From contig JAIWNQ010000027.1 in the NCBI GenBank assembly GCA_020216745.1, positions 1 through 10,000 of the forward strand: 10,000 nucleotides of DNA. The letters run 5' to 3'. This document shows positions 1-6,837 of the stretch, piece by piece. This DNA comes from Candidatus Hydrogenedens sp. Lineage in GTDB: Bacteria > Hydrogenedentota > Hydrogenedentia > Hydrogenedentales > Hydrogenedentaceae. The translations under genes were made by a program, and so were the position numbers. The stretch's first letter is position 1; every line of letters starts with the position of its first letter. The notes under the pieces were generated by a model. The model saw only the letters and a program-made list of their open reading frames with translations, searched no databases and had not been told where the DNA came from.

Positions 1-1
1 T

Positions 2-7
2 AGGAGG
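2..7 (+). promoter_or_regulatory. Shine-Dalgarno site of the prepilin-like gene
   Basis: The consensus AGGAGG lies six bases before an in-frame ATA codon at 14-16. The same AGGAGG with the same six-base spacing precedes the ATG of the gene at 7487, so the geometry is that of a working site in this genome. It could be coincidence if the reading frame really begins before the window, because AGG AGG also reads in frame as two arginine codons. Confidence 0.5.
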
Positions 8-13
8 TTTTAT

Positions 14-994
14 ATAAAGAAAAGTAAGAAAGGTTTCACACTAATTGAACTGTTAGTCGTCATTGCTATTATCGGAATTCTTGCGGCTATCTTATTACCT
101 GCGTTAGCGAGGGCACGTGAAGCGGCGAGAAGGTCAAGCTGTCAGAATAACTTGAAGCAGTGGGGATTAGTATTCAAGATGTATTGCAATGAAACGAAAG
201 GTGAACGGTTTCCACGAATTCTCGTAAGGGAAGGTGCTCAACCTATTTACAGAGATTGCGATGTCGCCAACCCGACATACACTACTTTCCAGAGGTCTGT
301 ATTCCTTGCGATGGGTCCTGATTTAACGACTTTGTATCCTGAATATTTAACTGACCCTGCAATAATCTTTTGTCCCTCTGATGCACAAAGTACTATTAAA
401 GATGTTACCAATGATGCAACAGGAGAAAATACAGCAGGCTGGTTATGTACTAATGAGCATTACGGTGCAGCTGCGATAGATGAAAGCTACATATATATTG
501 GCTGGGTTTTGGACCGTGCTAAAACGACAGACAATCCGATGACACTACCCCCAGTTCCTCCATTAATTAATCAGTCTGTAACTGGGCCTGGTCAAGTTGT
601 TGAACTTGCAATGAATACCCTCGTTCCTGTTTTTATGAATCCGTCCCAATGGCCCAATCTTGTTGATAAAGATGTACCTGTAACAGCAGGTAATGGGAAT
701 GGCGGAGGGAATGTGGTATATAGACTTAGAGAAGGTATTGAAAGGTTCTTAATTACGGATATTAATAACCCTGCTGCTTCTGCTCAAGCACAGAGTTCCG
801 TATGGATTATGCTTGACCATGTTTCAACCAAGCCAGAAGGGTTTAATCATATTCCAGGAGGTTCTAATGTGCTTTATATGGATGGGCATGTAGAATTTAT
901 CCGTTATGTGGCAGAAGACCCATTAAACCCGACAGGTGCTGGAACTCCTCCTGTAAATGCAGGTATGGCGGAAGTTATAGGTATGTTTATTTAA
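14..994 (+). CDS. Type IV prepilin-like protein (N-methylation motif, H-X(9-10)-DG family)
   Basis: Secreted pseudopilin-like protein of the kind handled by a type IV pilus or type II secretion machine. The N-terminus reads [21 protein letters not shown]: a short basic leader, a prepilin peptidase site between Gly (32-34) and Phe (35-37), the Glu at mature position 5, and one long hydrophobic helix running into ARAREAARR. Near the C-terminus [17 protein letters not shown] matches the prepilin-associated H-X9-DG signature, here with ten residues between His and Asp. Planctomycetes, Lentisphaerae and Hydrogenedentota carry many such proteins, often as dispersed single genes; the function of most is unknown. 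The start is uncertain. ATA at 14 follows an ideal ribosome binding site and would give a normal seven-residue leader of 326 residues in total, but the frame is open to the window edge, so a standard start upstream is possible. The TTG at 152 is too late because it removes the whole pilin signal. No pilus assembly genes are visible. Confidence 0.88.
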   Translation: MKKSKKGFTLIELLVVIAIIGILAAILLPALARAREAARRSSCQNNLKQWGLVFKMYCNETKGERFPRILVREGAQPIYRDCDVANPTYTTFQRSVFLAMGPDLTTLYPEYLTDPAIIFCPSDAQSTIKDVTNDATGENTAGWLCTNEHYGAAAIDESYIYIGWVLDRAKTTDNPMTLPPVPPLINQSVTGPGQVVELAMNTLVPVFMNPSQWPNLVDKDVPVTAGNGNGGGNVVYRLREGIERFLITDINNPAASAQAQSSVWIMLDHVSTKPEGFNHIPGGSNVLYMDGHVEFIRYVAEDPLNPTGAGTPPVNAGMAEVIGMFI

Positions 995-1054
995 TAAATG
1001 CCTTTTTTTAATTAACCAAGCTGAATTATTACATGCTTATATATAATGTGAAAA

Positions 1055-1086
1055 TAGAATGGGCGGATATATATTCGCCCATTCTA
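1055..1086. terminator. Hairpin terminator between convergent genes
   Basis: A perfect 11-bp inverted repeat, TAGAATGGGCG (1055-1065) with CGCCCATTCTA (1076-1086), encloses a ten-base loop that can close two further pairs. It sits between the stop of the prepilin gene (994) and the stop of the peroxidase gene (1191). On the minus strand the stem is followed by TTTT; on the plus strand the tail is the weaker AATTTAT. It probably ends transcription from both sides. Confidence 0.7.
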
Positions 1087-1190
1087 AATTTATGTCTTCC
1101 AAATTGAAGAAGAATCACATACGTTTATTTTTTATTACTTGATACTAATTATAAAGTTATTTCATTCTATCAATTAGAAAACGTATTTGT

Positions 1191-2573
1191 TTATTGGAGT
1201 AATTTTCCTTGATATTCCCCTGTTAGGGTCTTTAAGAACTTTGTAATTTTTTCCTCTTCTGCTTTTGGTATCTGTTTTCCTACCTGATACTTCAGCATGA
1301 TATTCACTACTTTTTGTAGGTCATCGGTAGAACCATCATGAAGATATGGTTGTGTAACTGCAATATTGCGAAGTAATGGCACTTTAAATTTATGTTTATC
1401 TTCTTCGTTTTTCGTTACATTATATCTCCCCAAATCGGCTTCTTTTATTTCTCCACCACGATCTTTGAAATAATCTGCTTTCAAGCCCATCTTTTCATAG
1501 GATTGCCCACCCATAGCTTTGCCTACATGACAGGTGGCACATCTATATTTTTTAAATAGAGCATATCCTTCTTTTTCTTCAGCATTCAGGGCATCTGCTT
1601 TCCCTAATAAAAATTGGTCGAATCGAGAATTGGGAGTTATAAGGGTCTTTTCAAATTCTGCGATGGCGTTTGTAAAGTTGTCTTTATTGTATCCTGATGG
1701 ATAGACTTCAAGGAAAGCCTGTGTGAATTCTGCATCTTGATTTAATTTAGATGTTACCTCTTCCCAATTGGAAGCCATTTCAATTGGATTATTTACAGGA
1801 CCATCTGCCTGTTCTTGTAAATCTTTTGCTCTGCCATCCCAGAATTGAACGAAGTTAAATAGTGCATTATAAACAGTGGGAGCATTAATAGGTCCAATGG
1901 CTCCGCCGACACCTTCTGAAAACTTTTTGCGGTCAACACCACCTGTTGCTAAATCATGGCACCCAGCACAGGCAAGGGTGTTATCTTTAGACAATCTTTT
2001 GTCATGGTATAATTTATTTCCAAGTGCCACTTTCTTTTCATCTACATCTACCTTTTGAGGTAAAGGTTGGACAACTTCTTGTTTTAAGTTTTCAGGAATA
2101 CCTTCTGTGGCATAGTGTTTGGCTCGCGTAGACTTTACCCAGGTTAAAATTAAGTTTTGTTCTTCTTTTGAGAGCATACTATCCCAATGAAGAGCAATGT
2201 ATCGTAATGGAGGCATTTCATTCATTAATGTTGTGTGTTCAATTTTTGCTAATGCTACTTCTGTAGGTGGTTTGTTTTCTCCAGGGAAAAGTTCCTTTAG
2301 CATGTTCATGTAGAATAAGCCCAATTTAATATCTGCTTCTATAATTCCTTTAGCAATAGGGAAGTTTGCATAGAATGGAAGTTTATATTCTTTTGTATGG
2401 CAATTCACACACTTTTTTTCTAATATAGGTAATACTTTTGCAAACGTTGGGTCATCTACTTTTTTGTCTGTTATTGTTGTTCCGACAGGTGGTCCAACAA
2501 TAAGATTTACGATAGGGAATGCTAATGCGACAATGACACCAACGACAATAAGACCAATAATGTACTTCTTCAT
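1191..2573 (-). CDS. Membrane-anchored three-heme cytochrome c peroxidase
   Basis: Predicted to reduce hydrogen peroxide to water on the outer side of the membrane using electrons from the respiratory chain. The 460 residues hold an N-terminal hydrophobic segment (about 4-28) with no clear cleavage site. A heme-binding domain (about 40-155, resembling Pfam Haem_bd) follows, with CVNCH at 55-59 and an MPPLRY block at 120-125 whose Met may ligate that heme. The di-heme peroxidase core has CAGCH at 202-206 (peroxidatic heme), FWDGR at 244-248 with the inter-heme Trp245, NPIEM with the probable catalytic Glu265, CATCH at 345-349 (electron-transfer heme), and Met426 as its likely sixth ligand. The position where the Pseudomonas enzyme has its distal His (before GPxNxPT) appears to be Val222. 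ATG at 2573 has AAGGAGA seven bases upstream. The gene stands alone, divergent from a methyltransferase gene. Classical periplasmic enzymes lack the extra N-terminal heme domain. Confidence 0.92.
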   Translation of the reverse strand: MKKYIIGLIVVGVIVALAFPIVNLIVGPPVGTTITDKKVDDPTFAKVLPILEKKCVNCHTKEYKLPFYANFPIAKGIIEADIKLGLFYMNMLKELFPGENKPPTEVALAKIEHTTLMNEMPPLRYIALHWDSMLSKEEQNLILTWVKSTRAKHYATEGIPENLKQEVVQPLPQKVDVDEKKVALGNKLYHDKRLSKDNTLACAGCHDLATGGVDRKKFSEGVGGAIGPINAPTVYNALFNFVQFWDGRAKDLQEQADGPVNNPIEMASNWEEVTSKLNQDAEFTQAFLEVYPSGYNKDNFTNAIAEFEKTLITPNSRFDQFLLGKADALNAEEKEGYALFKKYRCATCHVGKAMGGQSYEKMGLKADYFKDRGGEIKEADLGRYNVTKNEEDKHKFKVPLLRNIAVTQPYLHDGSTDDLQKVVNIMLKYQVGKQIPKAEEEKITKFLKTLTGEYQGKLLQ

Positions 2574-2622
2574 ACGCTCTTCTCCTTATTAAATTGTTTT
2601 CCCAACCCCAGTCTCCAATATT

Positions 2623-2651
2623 AGTATAATATATTACAAAAGTATTTTCAA
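2623..2651 (-). promoter_or_regulatory. Sigma70-type promoter of the cytochrome c peroxidase gene
   Basis: On the minus strand, TTGAAA (2651-2646) and TATACT (2628-2623) are separated by 17 bases, a near-consensus housekeeping promoter about 50 bases upstream of the start codon. No clear operator for a peroxide or Fnr-type regulator is visible in the 124-base divergent region. Confidence 0.6.
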
Positions 2652-2697
2652 GTAACAGGAATAAATATAAAATTTTTAATTGCTTTTTTTAAGTATT

Positions 2698-3615
2698 ATG
2701 AACTCAAAAACTTTGGAAAATTACCTGGATGATAATAATTCTTATCAACTAATTGATTCTGGTGATAGAGTTAGGTTAGAACAGATAGGACCTTATAAAG
2801 TTATACGTCCAGCACCAGAAGCATGTTATCCCAAAAGTCTTCCAGAGCTGTGGAATAAAGATATTGACGCAATATATCTTCGTTCATCTGAAGGTGGAGG
2901 GCACTGGGAATATCGAAGGTTAATACCCCAACAATTTCCAGTTTCTATAAAAAACCTTCATGCCTATGCAAAGTTAACTGGCTTTGGTCATATCGGTTTT
3001 TTCCCAGAACATTATCATTTATGGAATCTTTTGTTAAATCTCAAAGTAGAAAATAGTAGCGATATCAACGTATTAAATTTGTTTGCATATACTGGCTTAT
3101 CCACAGTTGCATGTGTGAAAAAAGGATTTAATGTTTGTCATGTTGATTCATCAAAAGGGATGGTGGAACTCGCTAAAATGAATATGGTTTTAAATAATCT
3201 TGATAATAGTTCTGCCCGATGGATGGTTGAAGATGTAAAAAAATTTGTTTCAAGAGAAGTTAGACGAGACAAAACGTATAATGGTTTTATTCTTGACCCT
3301 CCTTCTTTCGGGAGAGGACCTAAAAATGAGGTTTGGAAGTTAGAACAACATATATCTGCCTTGTTTGAAGATTTAATGATACTATGTAATTATTCACCTT
3401 TATTTGTATTTTTCACATGTTATTCCTCAGGATTCACACCTCTTATTTTAGAGAGACTATTAAAAACATTTATCAAAAGTGATGGAATTTTTCTATCAGG
3501 TGAGTTAGCGATAAAGGAGGCTTCTGGGTATCCTTTCTCTTCTGGTGGGTTATGTAGTGTTTACATAAGAAAAGATATAGCACCTCAAAATATCTCTATT
3601 TTTCAGGATTTTTAA
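2698..3615 (+). CDS. Class I SAM-dependent methyltransferase, RlmI-like (probable rRNA methyltransferase)
   Basis: Probably methylates a nucleobase in ribosomal RNA with S-adenosylmethionine. In the 305-residue form the Rossmann methyltransferase motifs are clear: VLNLFAYTG (125-133, SAM binding), HVDSS with Asp150 (ribose contact), VEDVKKFV with Asp179 (adenine contact) and LDPPSFGRG (199-207, motif IV). Cys241 in FFTCYS lies near where m5C methyltransferases of the RlmI group have their motif VI cysteine, so an m5C activity is possible but unproven. The PUA domain that starts RlmI is absent. Instead there is an N-terminal region with YQLIDSGDRVRLEQIGPYKV, as in short relatives of about 300 residues. 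I chose ATG 2698 over the in-frame TTG 2680, because the TTG only adds a short hydrophobic tail. No Shine-Dalgarno sequence precedes either start. A possible -10, TATAAA at 2666-2671, would leave a leader of only about 20 bases. Confidence 0.85.
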   Translation: MNSKTLENYLDDNNSYQLIDSGDRVRLEQIGPYKVIRPAPEACYPKSLPELWNKDIDAIYLRSSEGGGHWEYRRLIPQQFPVSIKNLHAYAKLTGFGHIGFFPEHYHLWNLLLNLKVENSSDINVLNLFAYTGLSTVACVKKGFNVCHVDSSKGMVELAKMNMVLNNLDNSSARWMVEDVKKFVSREVRRDKTYNGFILDPPSFGRGPKNEVWKLEQHISALFEDLMILCNYSPLFVFFTCYSSGFTPLILERLLKTFIKSDGIFLSGELAIKEASGYPFSSGGLCSVYIRKDIAPQNISIFQDF

Positions 3616-3628
3616 CTAAAATAAAAAA

Positions 3629-3655
3629 GGGAGATAAAGTTTAACTTTATCTCCC
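3629..3655 (-). terminator. Rho-independent terminator of the EF-hand protein gene (probably bidirectional)
   Basis: A perfect 11-bp stem, GGGAGATAAAG (3629-3639) and CTTTATCTCCC (3645-3655), with a five-base loop. On the minus strand the stem runs directly into six T residues (complement of 3623-3628), the classic intrinsic form, 25 bases past the stop of the EF-hand gene. It also lies 13 bases past the stop of the plus-strand methyltransferase gene and may serve both, though the plus side has no T tract. Confidence 0.85.
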
Positions 3656-3679
3656 GATATATCTAATGTGTAATGGTCT

Positions 3680-6600
3680 TTAATTTAAAAGTGGAGCGAA
3701 TCCGTCTTCTGTACCTTCTTGTATAATATAGCCTTTACCTGGTGCATTATACAGTTGAATTTGTCGTAATAGTTCAGAGAGGTCAATTTTCCAATCCTGA
3801 ATACGATAATCCGCTGTATGTGGTCTACAATTTCTGTGTTTTCCTTCACCTGGCATAAATCCATCTTCAGAGGTTTCATCACATCCATAACCACCAGAAT
3901 TAAACATCTGTATAACTCGTAACATTTCTGTTAAGGAAATGGCCCAATCTCGATTTGAGTCTGCAGAATGTGCTTGTTCTGGAGCCCAACCTTTTAATAA
4001 CACTGTTTCACAGACAGGTGACCTTAACTCTTCACTATCGGGAGTTCTATAGAGAACCTGTCCACTAAATACAGCAGTTCCATCTGCATCGTTTGGCACT
4101 AATACTGTATAAGCAACTTTTACTGGGAATGGTGGTATATTCATCCATGCGAATTCAAGGGTTCCAGTAGCACCTTGTGATGGAGCAACTGAAGCCCCAC
4201 TTGTTTCGATTATAGATTGTAACTCCCACCCAGTCGGGAGTGTCTCTTGTAATCCCAAAGCAGAAATTCGTAATCTTTGTGGGTTCCTAATTGTCAATAT
4301 TACAGTAACTAACTGTCCAGGCCAATAACGTTTGTTATTTGTAGTTGCACGTTCTAATATTAGTGTTGTTGGCTGATTCTCGCCACCAGGTCCACCAGGT
4401 CCACCAGTCCCATTTTCACCAGTACCTCCTTGCCATGCATTGGTACACTTATCAATGATAGACTGTAATTCATTCATTGTTAGTGTTCCATTTGCATCTA
4501 AGTCTAACAACATAATGGCTTTTGTAAGCCATGTCATATCAATAGGGCTTTGAAGGGCAGTACTTATTAAATTTGTAATATCTTCGATTGAAAGGTCACT
4601 TTCTTGTTGACCAATCTCTCCATATAGTTTCAACAAATATTGAGCTAATCTACATGGGTCCCAAACATCTGGAATATCTACTTCGCCTTCTCCACCTGGG
4701 ACAATGTTACAATCTTCTAATATTTTCTTGACTTCTTCTATGACTACCTTTCCATCAGCATTTAAATCGAATTGTGTAAAGATCTCAGTTAAAATAGAGC
4801 TGTCAATAGGCAACGTAATATTTATACTCACAAGACCTGTTATTTCATCAAGAGTTATTGCACCATCACCGTTCTGGTCAATATATTCGAAATATTTTAA
4901 AACTATTGGTGCAATAATACATGGGTCTCTCGGAATTTCGATTTCACCTTCGATAGGTGGCCAGATTTCACCTTCAATCGGGATTATTTCGTCACAATTC
5001 GCTATAATCTCATTTAATTCATCTTTTGTTATGCTTTCATCTGCATTCAAATCTAATTTCTTAAATATTTCAACAATTAACTCTTGGTTAATAGGTAATG
5101 GATAAATCATAATCACAGGACCTGTTACTTCATCAAGAGTTATTGCACCATCACCATTCTGGTCGATATATTCGAAACTCTGTAATACGATGGGGGCAAT
5201 CAAGCACGGGTCTGTCGGAATATCAATTTCTCCCTCGATAGGCCAGGGTTCACCTTCAATTACTATATTGCATAAACTGTCAATAATGGTCTGTATTTCC
5301 TCACGAGAAATAGCTGAATCCCCATCTAAATCAAATTCTGCAAATAACATATCTACTGTGGCTGGGTCAACAGGAATAGGATAAACAACGGTCAACGTTG
5401 TAATAAGTTCATCTCTTGTTATTTTTCCATCCTTATTTGCATCGAGCATATCAAAATATTCTAACGCGATAGGTCCTAATGCACATAGGTCGAGAGGTAT
5501 TTCACCTTCGAATGATGGTTCACCTTCCCAACCTTCCCAACCTCCATTTAACAGATATAAAACTGTATTTAAATCGTTACAATCAATAAGACCGTTAGCA
5601 TTAAAATCAATAGATGCAAATTGGTCTTCTGTAAGATATTGTGAGACCTCATCGTAATCAATCATTTGATTTCCATTTTTGTCAACCATACTTAAAACAT
5701 TGTTTGGGTCAATACCAACCTGTGGAGCTAATAAAGTTAATTCGAAGACAATCTCTTCTATACTTAATCCGCCATCTTTATTTAAATCAGCAATAGCAAA
5801 AATTTCGTCTAAGTTATCAGTAAGATTAAGAGAGTAACCTGATAAAAATCTGTTTATTATGGTTAGTATTTTTTCAATCTCTTCTTTACTTATTTGCCCA
5901 TTATTGTCTAAATCAACCAATGGGAAAAATATTTCGATTATAGAGCGAATATCTGTCGTTGGTAAAGGACATTCGCCATTATCTCCTCCACCATTATATC
6001 CACATTCTTCTGCCCATGCTTTCAGTTCTTCCATCGTTATTTCACCATTTGAATCTAAATCAAATGCGGAAAATAGCACATCAAAATCAACAATAGGCGG
6101 ATAGATCAAGATGATAGGGAAATTCAACTCATCTTTTGTAATTACACCATCACTATTCTGGTCTAATTCGTCAAAACTACTAATTGCTAAATCAACCCAG
6201 TCGCAGGGGTTTGTTTCTGGTGGGATAACTTCTCCTTCCCATATTTCTCCTTCTATGATAATTTCGCCTTCCCATGTTTCACCTTCTATATCAATGGGTG
6301 GTTCTCCCACATCTTCACAATCAATAACACCATTCATATTTCTATCTAACATTTTGAATTGGTCTGATGAAACATAAGCAGATACTTCCTCATATTGAAT
6401 TAAGGCGTCTCCATTTGTGTCTACTAATGAAAGAATTCCAGCAGGTAAATATACCTGTAGCAATGCTATTATCGGCTGAAATTCTTGACGGTCTACTTTG
6501 CCATCTCTGTTAGTATCAAACATAGTAAAATACTGTTCTGGAACAGGATATAATGCTGACAATTCAGCCAGTGATAAGCCTCCATCTCCATTAGTATCAA

Positions 6601-6736
6601 CGAGAGGCCAGATGATATCTAATATGGCATTAGGGTCATTTGGCAATGGACAGGGTGGGTTTGTGGCTGTTTGAGCCCATGGCGACAACAGTACCATCAT
6701 AAACCCAATCATTGTTAATGTTGTAATCTTGTTCAT
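3680..6736 (-). CDS. Large secreted multi-EF-hand protein with cysteine-bounded modules and duplicated dockerin-like tail
   Basis: A probable extracellular calcium-binding structural or adhesive protein of 1018 residues; exact role unknown. A signal peptide (1-24, MNKITTLTMIGFMMVLLSPW, then AQTA) is followed by seven EF-hand modules. Type A modules (29-143, 256-390) hold four loops each; type B modules (178-245, 416-491, 510-582, 605-677, 694-765) hold two. Of 18 loops, 17 keep a DxDxDG-like pattern, for example DTNGDGGLSLAE at 47. The loop near 709 (GQQESDLSIEDI) is decayed. Linkers are rich in EGE and WEGE. After a Gly-rich linker (769-788) comes a beta-sandwich, DUF11-like segment (about 791-914), then two dockerin-like repeats (922-1018). 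I see no LPXTG, lipobox or C-terminal membrane helix, so it is secreted free or held by its tail. ATG 6736 is chosen over the in-frame ATG at 6772 because of its ribosome binding site and because the signal peptide then starts at Met1. Confidence 0.9.
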   Translation of the reverse strand: MNKITTLTMIGFMMVLLSPWAQTATNPPCPLPNDPNAILDIIWPLVDTNGDGGLSLAELSALYPVPEQYFTMFDTNRDGKVDRQEFQPIIALLQVYLPAGILSLVDTNGDALIQYEEVSAYVSSDQFKMLDRNMNGVIDCEDVGEPPIDIEGETWEGEIIIEGEIWEGEVIPPETNPCDWVDLAISSFDELDQNSDGVITKDELNFPIILIYPPIVDFDVLFSAFDLDSNGEITMEELKAWAEECGYNGGGDNGECPLPTTDIRSIIEIFFPLVDLDNNGQISKEEIEKILTIINRFLSGYSLNLTDNLDEIFAIADLNKDGGLSIEEIVFELTLLAPQVGIDPNNVLSMVDKNGNQMIDYDEVSQYLTEDQFASIDFNANGLIDCNDLNTVLYLLNGGWEGWEGEPSFEGEIPLDLCALGPIALEYFDMLDANKDGKITRDELITTLTVVYPIPVDPATVDMLFAEFDLDGDSAISREEIQTIIDSLCNIVIEGEPWPIEGEIDIPTDPCLIAPIVLQSFEYIDQNGDGAITLDEVTGPVIMIYPLPINQELIVEIFKKLDLNADESITKDELNEIIANCDEIIPIEGEIWPPIEGEIEIPRDPCIIAPIVLKYFEYIDQNGDGAITLDEITGLVSINITLPIDSSILTEIFTQFDLNADGKVVIEEVKKILEDCNIVPGGEGEVDIPDVWDPCRLAQYLLKLYGEIGQQESDLSIEDITNLISTALQSPIDMTWLTKAIMLLDLDANGTLTMNELQSIIDKCTNAWQGGTGENGTGGPGGPGGENQPTTLILERATTNNKRYWPGQLVTVILTIRNPQRLRISALGLQETLPTGWELQSIIETSGASVAPSQGATGTLEFAWMNIPPFPVKVAYTVLVPNDADGTAVFSGQVLYRTPDSEELRSPVCETVLLKGWAPEQAHSADSNRDWAISLTEMLRVIQMFNSGGYGCDETSEDGFMPGEGKHRNCRPHTADYRIQDWKIDLSELLRQIQLYNAPGKGYIIQEGTEDGFAPLLN
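3683..3973 (-). repeat. Tandem pair of dockerin-like units at the C-terminus of the EF-hand protein
   Basis: Two units with a 50-residue period cover residues 922-971 and 972-1018. Unit 1 has HSADSNRDWAISLTEMLRVI and later EDGFMP. Unit 2 has HTADYRIQDWKIDLSELLRQI and later EDGFAP. Shared features are H-[ST]-A-D, D-W-x-I-x-L-[ST]-E, an amphipathic helix ending in [FY]N, a Gly-rich turn and EDGF. Only the first keeps an EF-like loop rich in Asp and Asn. I recall similar tails on other Hydrogenedentota secreted proteins, which suggests a shared surface-sorting or docking role; this is inference. Confidence 0.7.
4835..4892 (-). repeat. 58-bp near-identical direct repeat, copy in module B4
   Basis: Encodes FEYIDQNGDGAITLDEITG, the first EF-hand of module B4. 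It matches 5120-5177 in module B3 at 55 of 58 bases. Two of the three differences are silent and one changes Ile to Val. Confidence 0.9.
5120..5177 (-). repeat. 58-bp near-identical direct repeat, copy in module B3
   Basis: Partner of 4835-4892, at a distance of 285 bases, which equals the length of one module plus its linker (95 codons). It encodes FEYIDQNGDGAITLDEVTG. The match points to a fairly recent in-frame duplication, or recombination, of a whole module. Confidence 0.9.
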
Positions 6737-6743
6737 ATATTTA

Positions 6744-6750
6744 TCTCCTT
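6744..6750 (-). promoter_or_regulatory. Ribosome binding site that fixes the start of the EF-hand gene
   Basis: AAGGAGA on the minus strand lies seven bases upstream of the ATG at 6736. This favours that start over the ATG twelve codons earlier, which has no such site and would place a basic, unneeded extension before the signal peptide. Confidence 0.75.
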
Positions 6751-6789
6751 TGTTAATTTTTATTTTCATCAATTTAAGTTCATATATTT

Positions 6790-6818
6790 ATTTTATCACA
6801 AATTTCCTAAAATTAAAA
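6790..6818 (-). promoter_or_regulatory. Possible internal promoter of the EF-hand gene
   Basis: On the minus strand a TAAAAT -10 (6795-6790) preceded by TG one base upstream (extended -10) stands 17 bases from a poor -35 (TTTTAA, 6818-6813). In such AT-rich DNA chance matches are common. The gene could equally be read from the promoter of the upstream dockerin-like gene, since no terminator lies between them. Confidence 0.3.
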
Positions 6819-6837
6819 GATCAAATAATACAAATTT

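Larger units (their letters stand above)
4442..6652 (-). repeat. Seven EF-hand modules in the order A-B-A-B-B-B-B
   Basis: Coding repeats within the EF-hand gene, read on the minus strand: A1 6652-6308, B1 6205-6002, A2 5971-5567, B2 5491-5264, B3 5209-4991, B4 4924-4706, B5 4657-4442. Each begins with a cysteine (in A, CPLP; in B, mostly DPC followed by hydrophobic residues) and ends with a cysteine after its last EF-hand. The cysteine-to-cysteine distance is 67-71 residues in the five B modules and 111 and 130 in the A modules. No other cysteine occurs within any module. Confidence 0.85.

Noticed and set aside
2594..2630. TATAAT on the plus strand at 2625-2630 as a promoter for the RlmI-like gene
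   Set aside because: The nearest -35-like hexamer, TTGTTT, is 25 bases away. The sequence is better explained as overlapping the minus-strand -10 of the peroxidase gene.
3685..3894. Minus-strand frame overlapping the 3' end of the EF-hand gene
   Set aside because: It is a different frame within a region whose main frame encodes well-conserved dockerin-like repeats, and it has no start signal.
4374..4435. Gly-Pro-rich stretch GENGTGGPGGPGG as a collagen-like domain
   Set aside because: It is too short and lacks a sustained Gly-x-y triplet pattern. It reads as a flexible linker.
4835..5177. Direct repeats that might suggest a CRISPR array or mobile element
   Set aside because: Only two near-identical copies exist, they are coding, in frame and separated by one protein module.
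4704..6377. Several plus-strand open frames opposite the EF-hand gene, rich in Ser and Ile
   Set aside because: They are antisense images of the repeated Asp/Glu/Ile codons of the EF-hand gene. They lack ribosome binding sites and resemble no family.
6640..6655. Cysteine near the mature N-terminus of the EF-hand protein as a lipoprotein site
   Set aside because: The residues before it are TNPPC, which does not fit a lipobox. The cysteine is better explained as the opening residue of module A1.
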